Counted from the stretch's first letter, positions 10,009 to 21,619 are shown. The stretch is DNA of 64,000 bases from Brachynemurus nebulosus (GCA_035578155.1 JAPWDM010000023.1:4414154-4478153); one strand, 5' to 3'. Numbers and translations are program-made. The notes: a model not told the origin generated them from the sequence alone.

Positions 10009-11705
10009 GGATGTGGCTATTTATACTACAGTATGTATACGCAATTGGCTATTTATACATACAGTATGTATACGCAATTGGCTATTTATACATACAGTAT
10101 GTATAAGCAATTGGCTATTTATACATACACTATGTATACGAAATTGGCTATTTATACATATATAGTGTGTATATGAAATTGGCTATTTATACATATATAG
10201 TGTGTATATGAAATTGGCTGTTTAATACATATAGTCAGCTGAGTATTGGTTTATACCCACACAATCTTTTAAAATATTTTTCTGATAGTGGTTTCGGCTT
10301 CCTCAATGTCCAAAACTAACAAAACAACTATCTAGAAAAAATATTTAAAAAGTTGACTTGGTACAAACCAATACTTAGCTGACGATATGTGTATACTGAA
10401 TTGACTATTTAAACCTGCATAAACTGATTACGTAGTTGACTACTTATACATACTGACTGAATGCGCTATTATTACAATTAATATTTTTATAATAACTACA
10501 CAATTATAATAACCGAATACCTCCGATTGAGCTGAATTATTTTTTTACATAATCTTTTTGGCTTAAGAAGTTATCCCCCAAACGGATTTTTGGCGACGCG
10601 GACCGGAAGTGTATTTTTCTATCGAATTTCAAGCCTAAGGGTTACTGAAAAATGTTTTCCGTGACCATAGTAACAAAAATTAAAGATCGATTCTTATGAA
10701 ACTTGGTGAGTAGCACAAAAAAGAAAGAATGAAGTTTTTCGATATTTTGCTTAGTTTTCGTGATATTACGTGTCAAATTTGTAAAACTTACTATATTGGA
10801 TAGACAATTATGGTAGGTATATTACGGCTTGTATTGATAGAAGTAAGTGGAAAATGGACCGGACGACATCACTGAAACTTCATTTTCAGGCAAAGGGTAA
10901 TTAAATAATTTTGAAGTGATTACACGCCGAGACACATTTATAAATAATTACCCTTTGCCCAAGAATGAGGTTTCATTGGTGATGTCCCGTTCATTTTTCA
11001 CTAATTTCTATGAATAAAAACCAAAATATACCATTCAAAAATTATATTTAAAACTGAGTTTATATCCGTAAAAATTGATACTACGTATATGTGTATGTGT
11101 ATGTGTGTAATATACAATCCATTATCTTATAGTAAGTTTTAGAAATACAACACATATTATCTCGAAAACTAAACAGGATATCAAAAAAATTTGTTCTTCC
11201 TTTTTTGTTCCACTGATCAAATTCTATAATAATCTGCCTCTATTTTTTATTACCATAATAAAGGAAACCTTTTTTTAGTCCTCAGATATGCGCCTTCCGG
11301 TTCGCGTCCCAAAAAATCCGTTCTTAAGCTAAAAAAATTATACAAAATTCAATCGGTGGTACGCGAGAAATTCGTTATTATTAGAATCGATAAATTTGTT
11401 ATTATAAGTTATTTTACTGTCACCAGTGGAAAAGTCCATTTTAATACGCGCACCACGAAATTTGGACGATATTTTTGGTGCTCAATGTGCGCAGTATACA
11501 TCAGAAATTACGGTAATTGTGAATAAGTAGTCAACTGCGTATAGATACTGCATGTTTAAACAAAATATTTCATATACATACTGTATGTATAAATAGCCAA
11601 TTTCGTATACATACTGTATGTATAAATAGCCAATTGCGTATACATACTGTATGTATAAATAGCCAATTGCGTATACATACTGTATGTATAAATAGCCACA
11701 TCCTA
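10009..11705. mobile_element. Palindromic DNA transposon with terminal 33-bp tandem repeats
   Basis: The left end 'aattaatggatgtggctatttat' and the right end 'ataaatagccacatcctaaatt' are inverted. The left terminus holds seven units of GGCTATTTATACATACAGTA type (starts 10015, 10047, 10080, 10113, 10146, 10181, 10216); the right holds four inverted units. The inner halves also pair (for example 'cggatttttggcgacgcggaccggaag' at about 10580 against 11290-11320), so nearly the whole element folds back, with a loop near 10900-10920. No coding sequence is visible. It lies inside the Helitron-like element. Confidence 0.8.
10230..10388. mobile_element. Short MITE (TCAGCTGAGTATTGGTTT ends), copy 1
   Basis: Ends 'gtcagctgagtattggttt' and 'aaaccaatacttagctgac' are inverted. 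The second copy at 34468-34629 shares the interior ('tgatagtggtttcg', 'aactatctagaaaaa'). It is inserted in only the left terminal repeat of the 10009-11705 element, so it is younger than that element. Confidence 0.85.
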
Positions 11706-11744
11706 AATTAATATAGAATTATTTATTACTTGTTGGAGATGTAA

Positions 11745-12060
11745 GTCGGGCCGGGAGTTTTAAGAGTCCCCTCGAGTCTTAGCGGCGCGGCGGGAACGGG
11801 AACGGGCGAATGTGAAAATTCTTTGACGGAAAAGGGAACGGGCGAGAGTGGAGAGATATGCCGGGAGTATTAAATTTTTATTTTCGTTATTTAAAATTAA
11901 AAATTTTCCTGATGAAGTGGTATTTTTTCGACAGGAATTGGAGTGAACGGAAGCGTTGGGTAAAATTGTGAGTGGACGGGAACGGATTAAGAAAACCACT
12001 TCCATGCTCATATCTGTTACTAATTGAAATTTCATGTGGAATAAATTACTCAGTTACACT
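11745..12060. repeat. G-rich segment with 'ggaacgggcga' repeats
   Basis: A locally GC-rich patch has several 'gggaacggg' phrases, standing out from the AT-rich surroundings. The reading frame on the minus strand is not recognisable. It belongs to the 3' part of the Helitron-like element. Confidence 0.5.
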
Positions 12061-13350
12061 GAAATAGTTTATTAAATATAAGGTTTTATTATAACTGAAT
12101 TTATGGAGGTGTAAATTTGAATTAGGTCTGTTATTTAAATCGGATGCATAACAATAAATATTTTATTATCTATTCATCTTAAAATTTTATACCTGATACT
12201 TGAACTTATGGTTAAAATTATTTCCTTTTGGTAATAATCCGTTATTTGGATATCGAAAATGCAAATGTCATCCATAAGCTAATAAAAGTAAAAATAAAAG
12301 TAAGCAATGGATTTTTGAAATTATAACAATTGAAGTATACGCACATTTATTATTTATTTATTTATTACCTTACACTGACTGTATTGCAATAAAATGTTAG
12401 GTATAAAAAATTTTTTATAGCCTTTTAGGAATCCACTAATTAAATCAAAATCAGCCCAAAATTATATATTTAAAAAAATATATATATTGTTTTTAGAATT
12501 TATATTCATATTAAAGATTAAAGCCTAGAGTCGAATAAAGAGCGGGCGAAGCCGCGGGTCACAGCTAGTATTTAATATTTTCAAAAATGTATGATAGAAT
12601 TTGTCAAAATTTAAAATTGTTTTGTTGTCAAAAAAAAAAAAAAAATTAATATGCAAATTTATTTACGAGTAAAATGCTGTGTTTATACATAATAATTATA
12701 ACAGTATTGTCATTTGGATAAAAAATTACGTAAAAATATTATTGTTTGAATATAATTTAACGTAATTTTTATGCGATTGTAGCAAACTCCTATTAATTTT
12801 AGTAAGGTGTAAACATAGTCTAAATTCTGACCGTATCACATATCACAAATTTTCTTGGTAGTTTTTCTATAAAAAAATGGAATAGATAGATTGTAAAGAT
12901 TTACTCAACTGAGAGAAGTAGAATATAACTGAATCGTTAAATTGGATTAAAAAAATCATGACACGTCACTTATAAAGCCGTTTTTTTTTTTTTAATGTAG
13001 CATCGCAAAAAATGAGACAGAAAAAAAAGGCTGTGAGTGCGAGTGTAATAAAAAATGATTTTTTCCAACATATTTTCTAGTTTTTCTCAAAGAGTAATTA
13101 ATTTAGAGCAATGGTGTAAAAACATTTTTTACGCATATTGCCTTTTACTTTGACTTGGTGTAAAAAAAATTGAAAAATTGCTTAATTCTGGCAAAAAACT
13201 CATTTTGTTGACAAAAAATGCCCGAAAAACCTACTTATGGACATCCGACGTGTCTGGCTGACGAACTTAGCCGAGCCAATCTAGTCTTCAGTACGCACAC
13301 AAAATTTCATAAGCATCAAACGTTTCGTTCGAGAGTTATCGCGCGGATAC

Positions 13351-13606
<256 letters not shown>

Positions 13607-13644
13607 CTGTTATGGTCCCGGGCTTAGGTCGCGTCATGACACAT

Positions 13645-13690
13645 ACTGTAATAGCTGAATTTCGAGTTTTCGAAATTCAGCTATTACAGT
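13645..13690. repeat. Perfect 21-bp-arm hairpin at the element end
   Basis: ACTGTAATAGCTGAATTTCGA pairs exactly with its complement across a 4-base loop. Other family members have only the left arm followed by 'ccattctggaaattcgct'. Confidence 0.9.
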
Positions 13691-13734
13691 AGGTGGTAGA
13701 TAAGTTTATTTAATACACCGGTCAATTTAAACAC

Positions 13735-14825
13735 ACAAGGGTACAAAAACTAGGGGAGAGCTAAAAATTGGTATGAATGTTCGGAACACCATTATAAATA
13801 AGTGTTGAAGAGTCCTCATCGATCCTGTTCGTGGAAAAAATTTTATTCAAGGTCAAAGGTGTCAAAAATGAGTTTTTCGCGTTTTTCAGCAAAAGAGTAA
13901 GTTTTATCATAAAATTAGGTCAGACAAAAATTGTAGATCATATAATTATCTATAAAAAATGTCTCAATACTCTTTTTCTAAGAGCTACCGTTTCTGAAAT
14001 ATAACTATTACGAAAGTTGTAATCTTCATAATATGCACACGTTTCCACGCCACCTGTGAGGTAGTGTACTTAGCGGGTTTTTTTAAAGGGTTTTCCCGGT
14101 AGGCCCATTCCAAGGTCTATGGTGATCCTGTTTAATTGAAAACTATTAAATAATAAAAAATATTAGTATTGGGAATGGTGAAAGCGGTATAGATTTAAAA
14201 AAAGTGAGGGAAATTATTCGTCAGATTAATAATCAATATTTCAGCTTCTTCTTTTTCCTGTTCTTCTTCTTCTTGTTCTTCTTGTTGGGTACAAGTAAAC
14301 TGCCTCAGTAGCGATGCATCACATGTCTCCTCGTTGGTATCATACGAATCCTCTTCTGTTGGTGATTCAACATTAGACCACGACTGGCCTTGACAACTGG
14401 TACAGGCAAGAGAATAAAACAATCCAACTTTTTTGCAGCCGCATTTTGCACTACATCCCTTTTTACAATTACAAAAAATTGTGTTGGAGTTCTTCCGGCG
14501 CAAGTGGGAAATTTTTTTATAATAGTTATATCTCATAAACGGTGGCTCTTAGGAAAAATGTATTAAGACATTTTTTATAGATAATTATACGATCTACAAT
14601 TTTTGTCTAACCTAATTTTATGATAAAACTTACCGTTTTGCTAAAAAATGCGAAAAACCCATTTTTGAAACTTTTGACCTTGAATAAAATTTTTTCCACG
14701 TACAGGATCGTTGAGAACTTTTCAAGACTTATTTATAATGGTATTCCAAACATTGGTACCAATTTTCAACTCTCCCGTAATTTTTGTATCTCTACAACTA
14801 TTTTTAAGGCTAAATTGATCGGATT
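13735..14825. mobile_element. Element with 270-bp inverted repeats around a CXC-like reading frame
   Basis: The left arm (about 13747-14010) is the reverse complement of the right arm (about 14520-14805), with shared phrases such as 'ggtcagacaaaaattgtagatc' and 'ttgataaaa/aagttttatcat'. The centre holds the Cys-rich minus-strand frame. The structure is that of a DNA transposon. The exact ends and target duplication are not clear. Confidence 0.65.
14195..14536 (-). CDS. Cys-rich CXC-like domain protein of a transposable element (fragment)
   Basis: Open frame of 113 residues. Residues 21-49 contain CNCKKGCSAKCGCKKVGL followed by ACTSC, a tight Cys array of the CXC (tesmin/TSO1-like) kind, which in that family binds zinc and DNA. 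The C-terminal half is acidic and Gln/Glu-rich. Its start lies in the right inverted-repeat arm, so the true protein probably began upstream and this is the C-terminal end. A decayed relative lies at 17800-17890. It could be the DNA-binding tail of a transposase, but no catalytic domain is seen. Confidence 0.45.
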   Translation of the reverse strand: MRYNYYKKISHLRRKNSNTIFCNCKKGCSAKCGCKKVGLFYSLACTSCQGQSWSNVESPTEEDSYDTNEETCDASLLRQFTCTQQEEQEEEEQEKEEAEILIINLTNNFPHFF

Positions 14826-14834
14826 ATAAGGGAG

Positions 14835-15400
14835 ATTCGCTAAAAAAATTTTAGTTTTAGGTTTTTTTTATAATTATGTTTCTTAAGGTGTTAGAAATAT
14901 TCGCCTAAAAATTTATTTAAAAAAATGAAAAATCAAAAACTTATGGGCATTTTAGTGTACGCACTTTACTATAATTCAATTTAAAGAAAAAAAACGCTTT
15001 TTCTTCGAAAGTACGTTTTTCGACATAGTTCCTCGTGTATCTCAAAAAGTATTTGAGATATCAACATAAATCAAAGTGCCTATTATTCCTCGATATCGTC
15101 ATTTTGATAGGAACTAGGATCTTTTGGTTCTGTAATATATTTTCAAAATGGCAACTCTTTATACTCGAGAAAAAGCGGTAATTTTTGAAAATTTATTTTC
15201 AAAATGCGATTTTTCGCTGGTTTTTTATTTTTTTTTTTCTTAGATCCTAGTTAGTGTCATAAGTGTTTATGTATATTTTCAGAAAATTCTTGATTTTTTG
15301 ATTTTAGTTAATTGGGGATTTCAGAAGGCAAGGAAGCATCAAGGTAGCAAAATCTCGCAGGGTCGACTTCGAAGCCATTTATACTCATCTCATCTTTTAA
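14835..15400 (+). repeat. Dispersed repeat Y, copy 1
   Basis: Matches 45600-46170 in reverse orientation over about 570 bp ('taattatgtttcttaag', 'gacggtattgaggaataat', 'gatcctagtt'). No coding sequence is seen. Confidence 0.75.
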
Positions 15401-15404
15401 TTTT

Positions 15405-17355
15405 TAGTCGAATTTTCTCCGAAAAATTAGACTTATACAGTCTATACGATAAGAGCTGCGAGAGGCGAGAGTAGGGGCGCTATCCGTTTTCGTTTTATAT
15501 ATATATTCCCGCTAGCTTTTAATTTGTGTAGGGCCCCCTATGGAAGTTAAGAGATGAAATTTGGTAAATGGGGCTCATTTTCGAGGCACCTCATACTATC
15601 AAAGTGGGGTCAAATTTTGGGCAAATTTTTTTTCTGACCCGACCTTTAAGGGGGTGGTGGGGGGCGGAAAAGCAATAAAACTTTTCCAAAGCGGTTTTAA
15701 ATAATGTTTCGGTCAATTATCTACAACATATCCAAAATTCAGCTTCCTAGGATGATTTGGCGGGAGTAGAGGGGGGAAAAACGATTTTCGCTGGATCTAA
15801 CAGGCCCCCAGCCCTCCAGAATTAACGTAGAGGGTTGAAATTTGGTGTGTTGATAAAGTTCGTACCTAGGTTGTGCTTTTTGGAGGTTTTAATATTTACA
15901 ATTTCACGCATTTTCGACGTTTTCGAAGTTTGTACCACTCGCACAGGTCACCCAAATAAACCTAAAAGGCCGAAATTTTGTATTCGGATTGAGTTAGTAT
16001 CAAGGGGGTGCCTTTTGGAGGTCTCGACTTTTAACCCCTACCCCCACCATTTTTATACCCAAAAGAACATGATTTTTCTTGTTTTTTAACAGTTTCGTTC
16101 GGGTCAAAATCTCCCCAAATAAACCTAGAGGGCTGAAATTTTGTATACAGGTTAAGCTAATAGCCAGACACTGTTTTTTGGGGGTTTCAACTTTTAACCC
16201 TTACCCCCACGATTTTTACGCCAATATTTCCTTAATTTTTTTTCTTGTTTTCTAATACATCTAGAGACTCTCTAAGGAAACCTCGAGGGCTGAAATTTTG
16301 TACGTGTATTCAGTTAGTATCCAGCTAGTATCTTTTAGGGAGTCCACATTACTTTTCCCCCAACTTCTTCCATTTTTACATCGGAATTGAATGCTATTGT
16401 TTAATGTGTTTTAAATGCATTACTTTTATTCTAAATACAAGTAGGCGAATAGTAATTTTAAAAAATTTAAAAAAAAGTGAATACAATTTTTTAACAAATG
16501 AAATACATACATATTAAGTAATTTGAAAATGTTATTAGAGTCACTGTTTATTTATTTATTTAATTATTATTTAGGAATTTTGGATTTTTATTATTTATAA
16601 AATAGAAATTTTGGATTTTTTTGGAAAGAAAAAATATCTTCATAAAAGCCTTCCAGTTTACTATTTAAGTTCCTTTTTTAATATTTAAAAATAAAACACA
16701 AAGGCAATTGGCGGATAAGCATGGATAGAAATGCCCTCGTACGAATTGTGTTGGCTTTTTCCCTGTTAACTTCTATCGGCACAAAATTGAAATTTACTGA
16801 GATTCAGCCCTTAAAAACTTAAAACCTTTTTTTAAAGCCCCGATCAACCGGACACTCATTATCAGTTTTGAAACCACCAAAATTACAAATCGCTTGTGGA
16901 CTTTCAATTATATTTCGCTTGTAGACACTCAATACCGAAGAAATAATTTTTTATTTTTTATTTTTTTTATTTTTTATTTTTTTATTTTTTTTTGAAAGAA
17001 AAAATATCTTTATAAAGGCCTTCCAGTTTACTATTTAAGGTCCTTTTTTAATATTTAAAACTAAAACATAAAGGCAATTAGCGGATAAACATGGGCAGGA
17101 ATGCCCTCGTACGAATTGTGTTGGTTTTTTTCTGCTACCTGTTTTCGGCACAAAATTGAAATTTATTGAGATACAGCTCTTAAATACTTAAAACCTTTTT
17201 TTAAAGCCTCGATCAGCCGAACACTCATCACCAGTTTTGAAACCAACAAAATGACAATTCGGTTGTAGACTTTCAATCACATTTCGCTTGTAAACATTCA
17301 ATACCGAAGATGAAGGGGAAAATTCGACTACCGTGATGGGGCCCCGCTGCTCATT
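15405..17355 (+). mobile_element. Repeat family Z, copy A (ends GGGGCCCCGCTGCTC)
   Basis: Starts 'tcgaattttctccgaaaaattagac' and ends with a GGGGCCCC terminus at about 17340-17355. The middle is a degenerate tandem of about 140 bp ('cctagagggctgaaattttgta...ttttggaggt...ccccaccattttta'). Other copies are at 36468-38120, 49445-49910, 50745-52090 (reverse) and 53735-59030 (reverse, interrupted). No protein is coded. The class is unknown; the GC-rich terminus could suit a Helitron-like 3' end. Confidence 0.8.
16609..17330 (+). repeat. Tandem duplication of the 3' end of repeat Z
   Basis: The terminal unit from 'tttggaaagaaaaaatatctt' to 'caataccgaag' occurs twice, at 16617-16942 and 16993-17313, separated by a T/A-rich joint. 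Copy B at 37.7 kb has it once. The second unit is closer to copy B than the first is. Confidence 0.8.
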
Positions 17356-17740
17356 TTTATTTTTGTTTGTATTCTCAAGACATGCATTTTTGATGTTTCG
17401 ATATTTTTTTGTCGATTTTTGATGTTTTTTGGGGAATCTCCCCTTAAATAGGTATCCAGATACTTTAAAACTTCTTTTGTTAGACGTAACTTTTACGAAA
17501 TGTCACGAGAATTTTTATGTAATATTAGATTAAAATTTAACTTTGTGATTGCATTGTTTCATATCAATTAAACTAAATTATTTATAAATTAACCTCATGT
17601 CTTAATCTATGCATTAATAATATGTAATGTTCGGAAATCAATAATAACAAAATAATAACATGAACTACACTTTTATTCAAAAATAAGTATGTAATGTACA
17701 CAATATATTCTATTATGATAATGAAGATTCCAAATAATAG
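17356..17740. other. No gene recognised
   Basis: AT-rich filler between repeat Z and the CXC-like fragment. Confidence 0.5.
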
Positions 17741-17799
17741 CGGTCATAAACTTTTGTATGAAGCACTGTCCAATATTACCACTACATCTGACGTTTAAT

Positions 17800-17890
17800 C
17801 GATTTATTAATCCATTTCCATCAATGCGTTACTGCGTTCCTACAGCTGCACACATTCCCACAACCCTTTTTGCAGCCACAAAAAATTATC
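17800..17890 (-). pseudogene. Decayed second CXC-like Cys-rich fragment
   Basis: On the minus strand, in the frame ending near 17820, the sequence reads CGCKKGCGNVCSCRN. This is the same CXC pattern as the frame at 14195-14536. The surrounding frame is short. It is likely a remnant of the same element type. Confidence 0.5.
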
Positions 17891-18303
17891 CGCAAGAGGT
17901 GCCGTGGGGCCGCATCTCTGGCCATCATTTTGGGGCTAAGGTGCTAAAATTTCGAAAGTTCGAAAAAATTTATATAATCTCGGTAACTATTGGGTCTATA
18001 GAGACGGATTTGGTCTCAAATTGTATAAAATTTAGTCTTCTTTAATCCCGTTTTCCGTATGTATTGTCGAAAAGTTAGTCCTTAAGTGTTAAAATCACCA
18101 AAAACTAAAATAAATTCGAAAATTCTGCAATTTTCCAGATTTTAGCGGTTTTTCCGAAGTTAGCAAAAAATTAGAGCTACCGGATTTGACACAAGATCTG
18201 ATGTATAAGGCTACATTTATTGGTCTGTCACAGCTTAAGTGATTCAGTAGTGCACAAGCTCCTGCAAGACTTCTTACCATTACCACCCAGCAGTGTACAT
18301 ACG

Positions 18304-18305
<2 letters not shown>

Positions 18306-18375
<70 letters not shown>
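18306..18375. repeat. (AT)n microsatellite
   Basis: Pure alternating AT run of about 70 bp, directly adjoining the 'gggtgtttca' end of the MITE that follows. Confidence 0.95.
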
Positions 18376-18380
<5 letters not shown>

Positions 18381-18785
18381 GTTTCAAGCAACTAAGAACA
18401 TATAAATTTTAACACAGAGAAAATTTGTTATGATCAAGGGATGCTTTATTTTATTATTATTAAATATTTAGCAAAACTTTAAATAATATCGCGTCAAAAT
18501 AATGTTTAAAAGTAATTAATAGACGATAGCAGTAAATTTACTGAGATAACTATGAATAAATATTAGTCTAATGTTGAAATATTCATTAAAAAATAATACT
18601 GCTTAGTAGAAAATTGGACACCTATTGTTTTGTTTTCAAATTTACTTTTTTGTAATTAAAGAAAATTTTAATAACTATAGATACCTATAGAAAAATGATA
18701 TCCATAAAAAACCAACATACTCTGATCCCAACAATTTTTTCCCCTCTTAAATTTTGTATGTTCTTACTTTGCTGAAACAGACTAT
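18375..18785. mobile_element. MITE with about 65-bp inverted ends, flanked by TATA runs
   Basis: Left 'gggtgtttcaagcaactaagaacata' pairs imperfectly with right 'tatgttcttactttgctgaaacagac'. Similarity extends to 'gatcaaggg/gatcagagt'. Both sides are AT runs, so the insertion is in a microsatellite. No coding sequence. Confidence 0.65.
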
Positions 18786-18928
18786 ATATATACAGGGTGT
18801 AAAATAAATAAGTCTCATGCTTTTGAGAGATGGTTTTCTCGATGTAAAATTGCCGAAGACATACAAATTTTTTCGGAATTTGCTATCTGAAAAAATCGCA
18901 TCCCAGCCATTTAATATAAATTTCTCTG

Positions 18929-19480
18929 AATACGCCTCTGACCAAACTATCTATAGAATCTATATTTAGAAAATTGAACTGGGTAAATATGGGAATTAAA
19001 GTAAATGGTAAATATTTGAATCATCTGCGTTTCGCAGATGATATAGTTTTGATTGCACCTTCAGCTTCACAACTGGAAAAAATGTTATCAGAACTTATAA
19101 ATGAAACAGAGAAAACAGGCTTAAAACCTAATTTACAAAAGTCAAAAGTAATGACCAACAGAGAAAATATAAAAATAAAAGTGAATGGTATAACGTTAGA
19201 CGAAGTCAAAAAGTATGTGTATTTAGGACAAGTTCTATCATTTGAAAAAAGAATGGACAAAGAAATTAGTAGAAGAATAGAAATAGGATGGCAGAAATAT
19301 TGGTCACTTAAATATGTATTTAAAAATACTAAATTACCTATATCTTTAAAGAAAAAATGTTTTCATACTCGTAGTTCCATTCTACCATCTCTTTTATCGG
19401 TTGCCAAACGTAGGCTACAACTAAAAAGCAGGAAAAACAACTTCTTGTTGCGCAAAGGTCCATGGAACGAAGCATGTTGA
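18929..19480 (+). pseudogene. RTE-type reverse transcriptase, middle part
   Basis: The frame is open from about 18929, before the first Met at 18974. It has the catalytic FADD box (LRFADDIVLIA, about residues 23-33 counted from 18974), then the thumb region with YVYLGQVLS and an EISRRIEIGWQKY segment, all characteristic of RTE/BovB-like reverse transcriptases. The N-terminal endonuclease and fingers are missing (5' truncation, normal for these elements). The frame shifts near 19390-19480 where 'ILPSLLSVAKRR' would be expected to continue as ILP-x-L-x-Y. It copies RNA into DNA when intact; this one is dead. Confidence 0.85.
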
Positions 19481-19538
19481 ACGTGTCCAGAAAAGATCAT
19501 GTATCTAATTTAAACATTAGAAGTAAAACAAAAGTATA

Positions 19539-20356
19539 CCCCTGTCGCAGCATCCTGCATAACATAGCGAATTTCCGTTTATAAAAATCCGTTTTTCTGT
19601 GATTTTTCACCCTTTTAAGTGATTTTTCCTCCTCTTTCTAATGGTGTAAATAAATGTCAAAAAATTTTTAACTTTAGAAAATTTTGGCAAAAAACTAATT
19701 TTTTCACGAAAAATGGTCAAAAAAACCATGTTCTAGGCATCCGACATGGCTGGCTAACGAATTTGTCCAACGGTGTGGGACTAAATATAAATTTAATACA
19801 TAAATTTTAGTGAATATTATTTTTGGTTTCTAGGGACCCCAAAACAAATTTCTATTATAGTCTCGGGAGATCTATTTCGGAGCTCTAAAAAATAGAACTT
19901 TCTTCGGAACCCTAAAAAACGGCATATAAGTAACATACAAACATATACATATGTATGACGTATATGACTTATATACAATCTATCTTCCTGTACCACAAAC
20001 ACATTCTTTCATATAATTATGCATATAGGTATACCCCTGTCGCAGCATCCTGCATAACATAGCGAATGCCCTTTTATAAAAATTAAATTTTCTCGGAAAC
20101 TAGTTGACATAGAATAATAGTTTAAAGACCTTTTTTATGTAATTTTTTTTCGTCGTTTAAATGATGTAAAAAAATTTCGCAAAAATTTTTAAATAAGTGG
20201 AAATTTTGGCAAAAAACTAATTTTTTGCAAGAACAAACACCATGTTCCTGGCATCCGACGTGTCTGGCTAACGAACTTGTCCAACGGTTTGGGACTTCCA
20301 ACATTTTCACCAAATTTCGTAAACCTAGGACATTTCGTTAGAGAGTTATCGCGCGG

Positions 20357-20434
<78 letters not shown>

Positions 20435-20551
20435 TTTGGTGAATATTATTTTCGGTTTCTAGGGACCTCAAAACAAATTTCTGCCATGGTCCCGGGTTCA
20501 AATCGCGTCATGACAGTGGCTGTAATAGCTGAATTCCATTCTGGAAATTCG
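19539..20551 (+). mobile_element. Two tandem (AT)n MITE copies inserted in the RTE element
   Basis: Copy one starts TACCCCTGTCGCAGC at 19539 and runs to about 20020 with a reduced centre (no long AT tract). Copy two starts TACCCCTGTCGCAGC at about 20033, has an (AT)n tract at 20361-20431 and ends 'ctggaaattcgct' near 20552. The first lacks the family's normal 3' end, so the second may have inserted into the first. Confidence 0.75.
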
Positions 20552-20834
20552 CTAAAAGGACATTATTTTAATAGCAAAACAATATAAATGGAAATGGGCT
20601 GGATATGTTCAACGGTTGAATAATGATCGCTGGACAAAAATAATTACAGAATGGGTTCCATTAGATCATAAGCATAGCAGAGGTAGACAAGCTATAAGAT
20701 GGAGGGATGAATTCATTAAACATTTAGGTAATGCCTGGAATAAAGCTTGTCGTGACAGAAAATACTGGAAGTGCTTGAGAGAGGTCTACACTCAGCAGTG
20801 GGTACAGCTTCAATCATGCAATGATAAGTTGTAA
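20552..20834 (+). pseudogene. RTE-type protein C-terminal part
   Basis: Reads through AKQYKWKWAGYVQRLNNDRW, a GRQAIRW motif, and a DRKYWKCLREVYTQQW ending, then a stop at 20832-20834. This is the conserved C-terminus of RTE-type endonuclease-reverse transcriptases. It is in sense and order with 18929-19480, so both belong to one original copy. Confidence 0.85.
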
Positions 20835-20925
20835 CGCAAAGTTGTAAATTTTATGTACAAATGTAAATTTCTTGTATTGTAAAGATGAAACAATAAATTG
20901 CTTTATTATTATTATTATTCTTAGG

Positions 20926-21552
20926 AAATTTTTCTGTGAAATTAACGTAATAAATATCTTTGCTACTAACTATGAAGAAAATACTATATAGCTGTTCATG
21001 CTTATTAAAATTATTAAAAATTTATAAATAATAGCTGTTCATGCTTATTAAAATTCCAGCGTTACAAAGAGATGTTTTTTACTACAAAACTAAATTTTTC
21101 TTCTTAAAGATCAATATCTGTACAATATTTCGACGATAATTGTGATTTTACAAATAAGTAGATCTCAAAGAATGATATGATTTTTATTCAGTTAGAATTT
21201 GTAAAATTATTTTGGATTTAGGGCCACTTAAAATTGTATTTTGGAAAAGTGGATTTTTGGACGCCATCTTTGCAGATTATGGTATTTAGCTGTCGGACTG
21301 TGTTTACTAGACCCAATTTAATATGACGCCAAAATTTTATATGGAACTGACCAATAACTTTGCAATTATTACCATTATTCGTAATTCACAAATTTGTAAT
21401 TTCCGGTTTCCCGCCAAATAGTAAGTAAGGGGTGAAATGTGTTTAGCTACTGTTTCACTCCAATCGACGCACTAAGTAACCCCACTAAAATATTTTTCAA
21501 AACATCAATAGTAAAAAAGTTTCCCATATTATGATGCGAACTTTATGAAAGC

Positions 21553-21554
<2 letters not shown>
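20926..21554. other. No gene recognised
   Basis: AT-rich. A 'tagctgttcatgcttattaaaatt' phrase is duplicated at 20990-21015 and 21033-21055. Nothing else is seen. Confidence 0.5.

Positions 21555-21615
<61 letters not shown>
21555..21615. repeat. (AT)n microsatellite
   Basis: About 60 bp of alternating AT. Confidence 0.95.

Positions 21616-21619
<4 letters not shown>

Larger units (their letters stand above)
8411..12568 (+). mobile_element. Helitron-like non-autonomous element carrying nested insertions
   Basis: Begins TC (8411) after an A and ends CTAG (12565-12568) before a T, as expected for insertion between A and T. Just before the end is a short hairpin GCGG-gcgaag-CCGC (12542-12555) and 'gggtcacag', a terminus seen in many insect repeats. 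Near the start is 'gtgaaagtttggatgtttgg', also widespread in insects. The body at 8440-9990 is a degenerate tandem of about 130-180 bp. No Rep/helicase coding is seen. The Helitron assignment is inference from the ends. Confidence 0.6.
18920..20925 (+). mobile_element. 5'-truncated RTE-type retrotransposon split by later (AT)n MITE insertions
   Basis: The reverse transcriptase reading starts near 18920 and stops being open at 19480. The C-terminal part resumes near 20552 after about 1 kb of inserted repeat. The 3' end carries 'aataaattgctttattattattattatt', the short ATT tail typical of RTE elements. The two coding parts can be read as one protein, so the inserted block (about 19539-20551) is clearly secondary. 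Confidence 0.8.

Noticed and set aside
11760..12035. 91-codon minus-strand frame in the G-rich patch
   Set aside because: Its Arg/Ser-rich composition follows from the 'ggaacgggcga' repeats; no similarity to a known protein.
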